Assembly: GCA_943323675.2 (NCBI GenBank)
Contig: CALPIR020000097.1
Coordinates: forward strand, 1 to 8,157
Length of the DNA: 8,157 nucleotides
Source: Chitinophaga pinensis
GTDB lineage: Bacteria; Bacteroidota; Bacteroidia; UKL13-3
Direction: 5' to 3'
The position numbers and the translations under genes are program-made. Below the pieces are notes generated by a model. It was given only the letters and a program-made list of their open reading frames with translations. It did not search any database and was not told the origin of the DNA. Each line of letters begins with the position of its first letter. Position 1 is the stretch's first letter. This document shows positions 5,892 to 8,157 of the stretch, piece after piece.

Positions 5892-7814
5892 ATGATGGAA
5901 ATTAAACCCGGTAAGCATTTAGAGCCTATAGAGTTTCCTGCCGATTTGCGCAAGGTTAAAGAAGAAGATTTAGTTAACGTTTGTGCAGATTTGAGGCAAT
6001 ACATTATTGATACCGTTTCGGTATATGGTGGCCATTTTGGTGCAAGCCTTGGGGTAGTTGAGCTTTCTGTGGCTTTACATTATGCCTTTAATACTCCATA
6101 CGACCAATTGGTTTGGGATGTTGGACATCAAGCATACGGACATAAAATTTTAACTGGTCGCAGAAATGCATTTCATACCAACAGAATTTATAAAGGCATT
6201 AGCGGCTTTCCAAAACGTGCCGAAAGTGAATACGATACCTTTGGTGTAGGGCACTCCTCTACATCTATATCGGCTGCACTAGGCATGGCCGTTGCTAGCC
6301 GTTTGAAAGGAGAGTTAGATAGGCAGCACATCGCTATTATTGGCGATGGCGCTATGACAGCTGGCTTAGCCTTTGAGGGTTTAAATCATGCAGGAGTTGA
6401 AGACAGCAATTTAATTGTGGTATTAAACGACAACTGTATGAGTATCGACCCTAATGTAGGTGCACTAAAAGAATACTTGACAGACATTACCACTTCTCCT
6501 ACTTACAATAAATTTAAAGATGACGTTTGGAAAGCACTTGATAAATTAAAAGGTGTTGGGCATGTTTCTCAAGATATTATCTCTAAAGTTCATGACACCC
6601 TTAAAGGTGGATTACTAAGACACAGCAACCTTTTTGAATCATTAAAGTTCCGTTATTTTGGACCGATAGATGGACATGATGTGAACCACATGGTTAAGGT
6701 GATGAACGATTTGAAAAAAATACCAGGACCTAAGTTACTGCATTGTGTAACGGTTAAAGGTAAAGGTTATGCATTAGCGGAAAAAGACCAAACCAAATGG
6801 CATGCACCTGGTTTATTTGATAAAGTTACAGGAGAAATTTATAAAAGCACACCCGACAAGCCTCAACCACCAAAGTACCAAGATGTATTTGGACATACCT
6901 TGGTTGAGTTAGCCGAAAAAAATGAAAAAATTGTAGGTATTACACCTGCAATGCCATCGGGTTCATCGATGAATATAATGATGAAAGCTATGCCAAAGCG
7001 TGCCTTTGATGTAGGCATTGCCGAGCAACATGCAGTTACCTTTAGTGCGGGATTAGCCACACAGGGATTGATACCATTTTGTAATATTTATTCCTCTTTT
7101 ATGCAACGCGCCTACGATCAGGTGGTACATGATGTAGCTTTGCAAAAATTACATGTGGTGCTATGTATGGACCGCGCGGGTATTGCCGGTGCCGATGGAC
7201 AAACGCACCATGGTATGATTGACGTACCCTACATGCGTTGTGTTCCCAACATGGTTGTTGGTGCACCTATGAATGAAGAAGAGTTACGCGACATGATGTA
7301 CACGGCAAGTTTGGATAAAAATGCAGGTCCAATTAGCATACGCTACCCAAGAGGTAACGGTGTAATGCCCGAATGGAGAACTCCATTAAAAGAAATGCAA
7401 ATTGGAAAAGGCAGAAAATTACGCGAAGGAAGTGAATTGGCCATTTTGAGTTTTGGAACAGTGGGCAATATGGCCACAACTGCCATTGAAAAACTAGCTA
7501 CCGAAGGGATTAGTGTTGGCCACTTTGATTTGCGATTTGTTAAACCAATTGATGAAACTTTATTACACGATGTATTTGCCAAATACAAAAAGATAATTAC
7601 CATTGAGGATGGAACTGTTGTTGGCGGATTTGGTAGTGCTGTTGTAGAGTTTATGGCTGAACATAATTACCACTCCGAAATTAAAATGTTAGGTATGCCA
7701 GATAGGATTGTAGAACATGGCGAACCGAACGAACTTTATGCAGAGTGCGGCTATGATGTAGATGGCATTATTAAAACTGTTCGTAGTTTAATTAAAGAAA
7801 GTATTTCAGCGTAA
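5892..7814 (+). CDS. dxs: 1-deoxy-D-xylulose-5-phosphate synthase
   Basis: Dxs condenses pyruvate with glyceraldehyde 3-phosphate, using thiamine diphosphate, to make DXP, the first step of the MEP isoprenoid pathway and a precursor for thiamine and pyridoxal. It has 640 residues, full length for the family. Key features, numbered from the chosen start: GGHFGASLG with His48, GVGHSSTSIS (118-127), the TPP/Mg motif GDGAMTAG (151-158) with NDN (179-181), YFGPIDGH with His262, GIAEQHAV with catalytic Glu378, DRAGIAGADGQTHHG (427-441), and IRYPRG (483-488) for phosphate binding. The transketolase C-terminal domain covers about 510-640. No key residue is missing. The start is ATG 5892, or 5895 (MEIKPGK); an upstream in-frame TTG at 5865 would add nine residues unlike the family. 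The 140 bases before it should hold its own promoter, which I could not place firmly. Confidence 0.97.
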   Translation: MMEIKPGKHLEPIEFPADLRKVKEEDLVNVCADLRQYIIDTVSVYGGHFGASLGVVELSVALHYAFNTPYDQLVWDVGHQAYGHKILTGRRNAFHTNRIYKGISGFPKRAESEYDTFGVGHSSTSISAALGMAVASRLKGELDRQHIAIIGDGAMTAGLAFEGLNHAGVEDSNLIVVLNDNCMSIDPNVGALKEYLTDITTSPTYNKFKDDVWKALDKLKGVGHVSQDIISKVHDTLKGGLLRHSNLFESLKFRYFGPIDGHDVNHMVKVMNDLKKIPGPKLLHCVTVKGKGYALAEKDQTKWHAPGLFDKVTGEIYKSTPDKPQPPKYQDVFGHTLVELAEKNEKIVGITPAMPSGSSMNIMMKAMPKRAFDVGIAEQHAVTFSAGLATQGLIPFCNIYSSFMQRAYDQVVHDVALQKLHVVLCMDRAGIAGADGQTHHGMIDVPYMRCVPNMVVGAPMNEEELRDMMYTASLDKNAGPISIRYPRGNGVMPEWRTPLKEMQIGKGRKLREGSELAILSFGTVGNMATTAIEKLATEGISVGHFDLRFVKPIDETLLHDVFAKYKKIITIEDGTVVGGFGSAVVEFMAEHNYHSEIKMLGMPDRIVEHGEPNELYAECGYDVDGIIKTVRSLIKESISA

Positions 7815-7835
7815 AATTTATTAAATTCATATTTT

Positions 7836-7868
7836 AAGGCCCGATAAATTAAATTTATCGGGCTTTTT
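7836..7868 (+). terminator. Strong palindromic intrinsic terminator after dxs
   Basis: GCCCGATAAATT (7839-7850) is a perfect reverse complement of AATTTATCGGGC (7852-7863), around one central A; in practice the inner AT pairs form the loop. Five T follow (7864-7868). It begins 21 bases after the dxs stop. The minus-strand side lacks a comparable U-run, so it acts mainly on dxs transcription. Confidence 0.9.
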
Positions 7869-8029
7869 AGTAGGTAAAGCTTGATCTATAATAAAGCACC
7901 TGTTTAAACGAAAGGCGCATCTGAAATAATATTATAATTATCCAATCAATTTATAACGGATCATTTTTACATTAAGCTAGTACAATATGAAATCAGATGT
8001 TAAAAGCCGATCCAAATCTATATATCAAT

Positions 8030-8064
8030 AAAAAAGGCCACCTCAAGAATTGAGATAGCCTTTT
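8030..8064 (-). terminator. Intrinsic terminator for the leftward gene at the right edge
   Basis: Read on the minus strand: AAAAGGC, a three-base internal loop, CTCAA, loop TTC, TTGAG, a three-base internal loop, GCC and six T. The hairpin starts 20 bases after the stop of the minus-strand gene ending at 8085. The plus-strand side ends in four T, so it may also stop rightward read-through. Confidence 0.75.
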
Positions 8065-8084
8065 CAAATGTATTTTATAGTAAA

Positions 8085-8157
8085 TTACTCCGCCACTTCT
8101 GGTTGATTTTCTTCTTCCTCTTCTTCGGGCTCAATACCCAACATTAGGTTTTTTATG
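8085..8157 (-). CDS. C-terminal end of an unidentified protein with an acidic tail (cut by window edge)
   Basis: Only the last 23 codons and a TAA stop (8087-8085) are inside the window. They read Ile-Lys-Asn-Leu-Met-Leu-Gly-Ile-Glu-Pro, then six Glu in a row, then NQPEVAE. A flexible acidic tail of this type ends many unrelated cytoplasmic proteins, so I do not name the product. That it is a real gene end is supported by the terminator 20 bases downstream in the same direction and by the lack of other open frames here. Its start lies beyond 8157. Confidence 0.6.
   Translation of the reverse strand, partial: IKNLMLGIEPEEEEEENQPEVAE

Noticed and set aside
7343..7603. Minus-strand open frame of 86 codons inside dxs
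   Set aside because: Shadow of the conserved dxs C-terminal domain.
7869..8029. Possible small RNA in the gap between the two right-hand terminators
   Set aside because: I see no promoter-like pair of boxes and no stable structure apart from the terminators.
7987..8031. Tiny frame of 14 codons starting at an ATG before the right-hand terminator
   Set aside because: Too short, no recognisable start signal, no similarity that I can see, in an AT-rich gap between a terminator and a converging gene end.
1..8157. A defence, mobile or biosynthetic system
   Set aside because: All sizable genes belong to recognised housekeeping, membrane or stress families; there are no direct terminal repeats, integrase, transposase, nuclease or clustered unknown genes.

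Overview
The window looks like an ordinary chromosomal stretch of an AT-rich member of the Bacteroidota (Bacteroidetes). The basis is a PorT-type outer-membrane beta-barrel gene whose signal peptide ends in Ala-Gln, the style of the PyrF and Dxs proteins, weak or absent Shine-Dalgarno sequences before most starts, and A-tract/U-tract hairpin terminators. I cannot name the genus. I see no tRNA, rRNA, CRISPR array, insertion sequence, phage or plasmid gene.

Left part (1-3156), all on the minus strand. Read in the direction of transcription it contains a YihY/BrkB-family membrane protein, then aat (leucyl/phenylalanyl-tRNA-protein transferase), whose ATG directly follows the yihY stop. A 177-base gap with overlapping inverted repeats comes next, followed by a small secreted beta-barrel protein and the first 126 codons of pyrF (orotidine 5'-phosphate decarboxylase), which runs off the left edge.

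Middle (3157-5751), plus strand. Starting divergently from yihY are an alpha/beta hydrolase with an intact Ser-Asp-His triad, a crotonase-fold protein that resembles the isomerase PaaG rather than a true enoyl-CoA hydratase, and a tandem universal stress protein. The gaps are short (37 and 62 bases), and a good intrinsic terminator closes the group at 5721-5751. They may form an operon, but no shared pathway is evident.

Right part. dxs (1-deoxy-D-xylulose-5-phosphate synthase, entry step of the MEP isoprenoid pathway) is complete and ends at a strong palindromic terminator (7836-7868). A gap of about 215 bases without a gene follows. At the right edge is the last 23 codons of an unidentified minus-strand gene with an acidic tail, followed by its own terminator (8030-8064).

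I looked for an undescribed system and did not find one. The gene set is housekeeping metabolism, membrane and stress proteins. The most useful second looks are the PaaG-like active site without hydratase glutamates, the Aat lacking two family histidines, the mutually exclusive hairpins at 1182-1207, and the very tight divergent start region near 3160.
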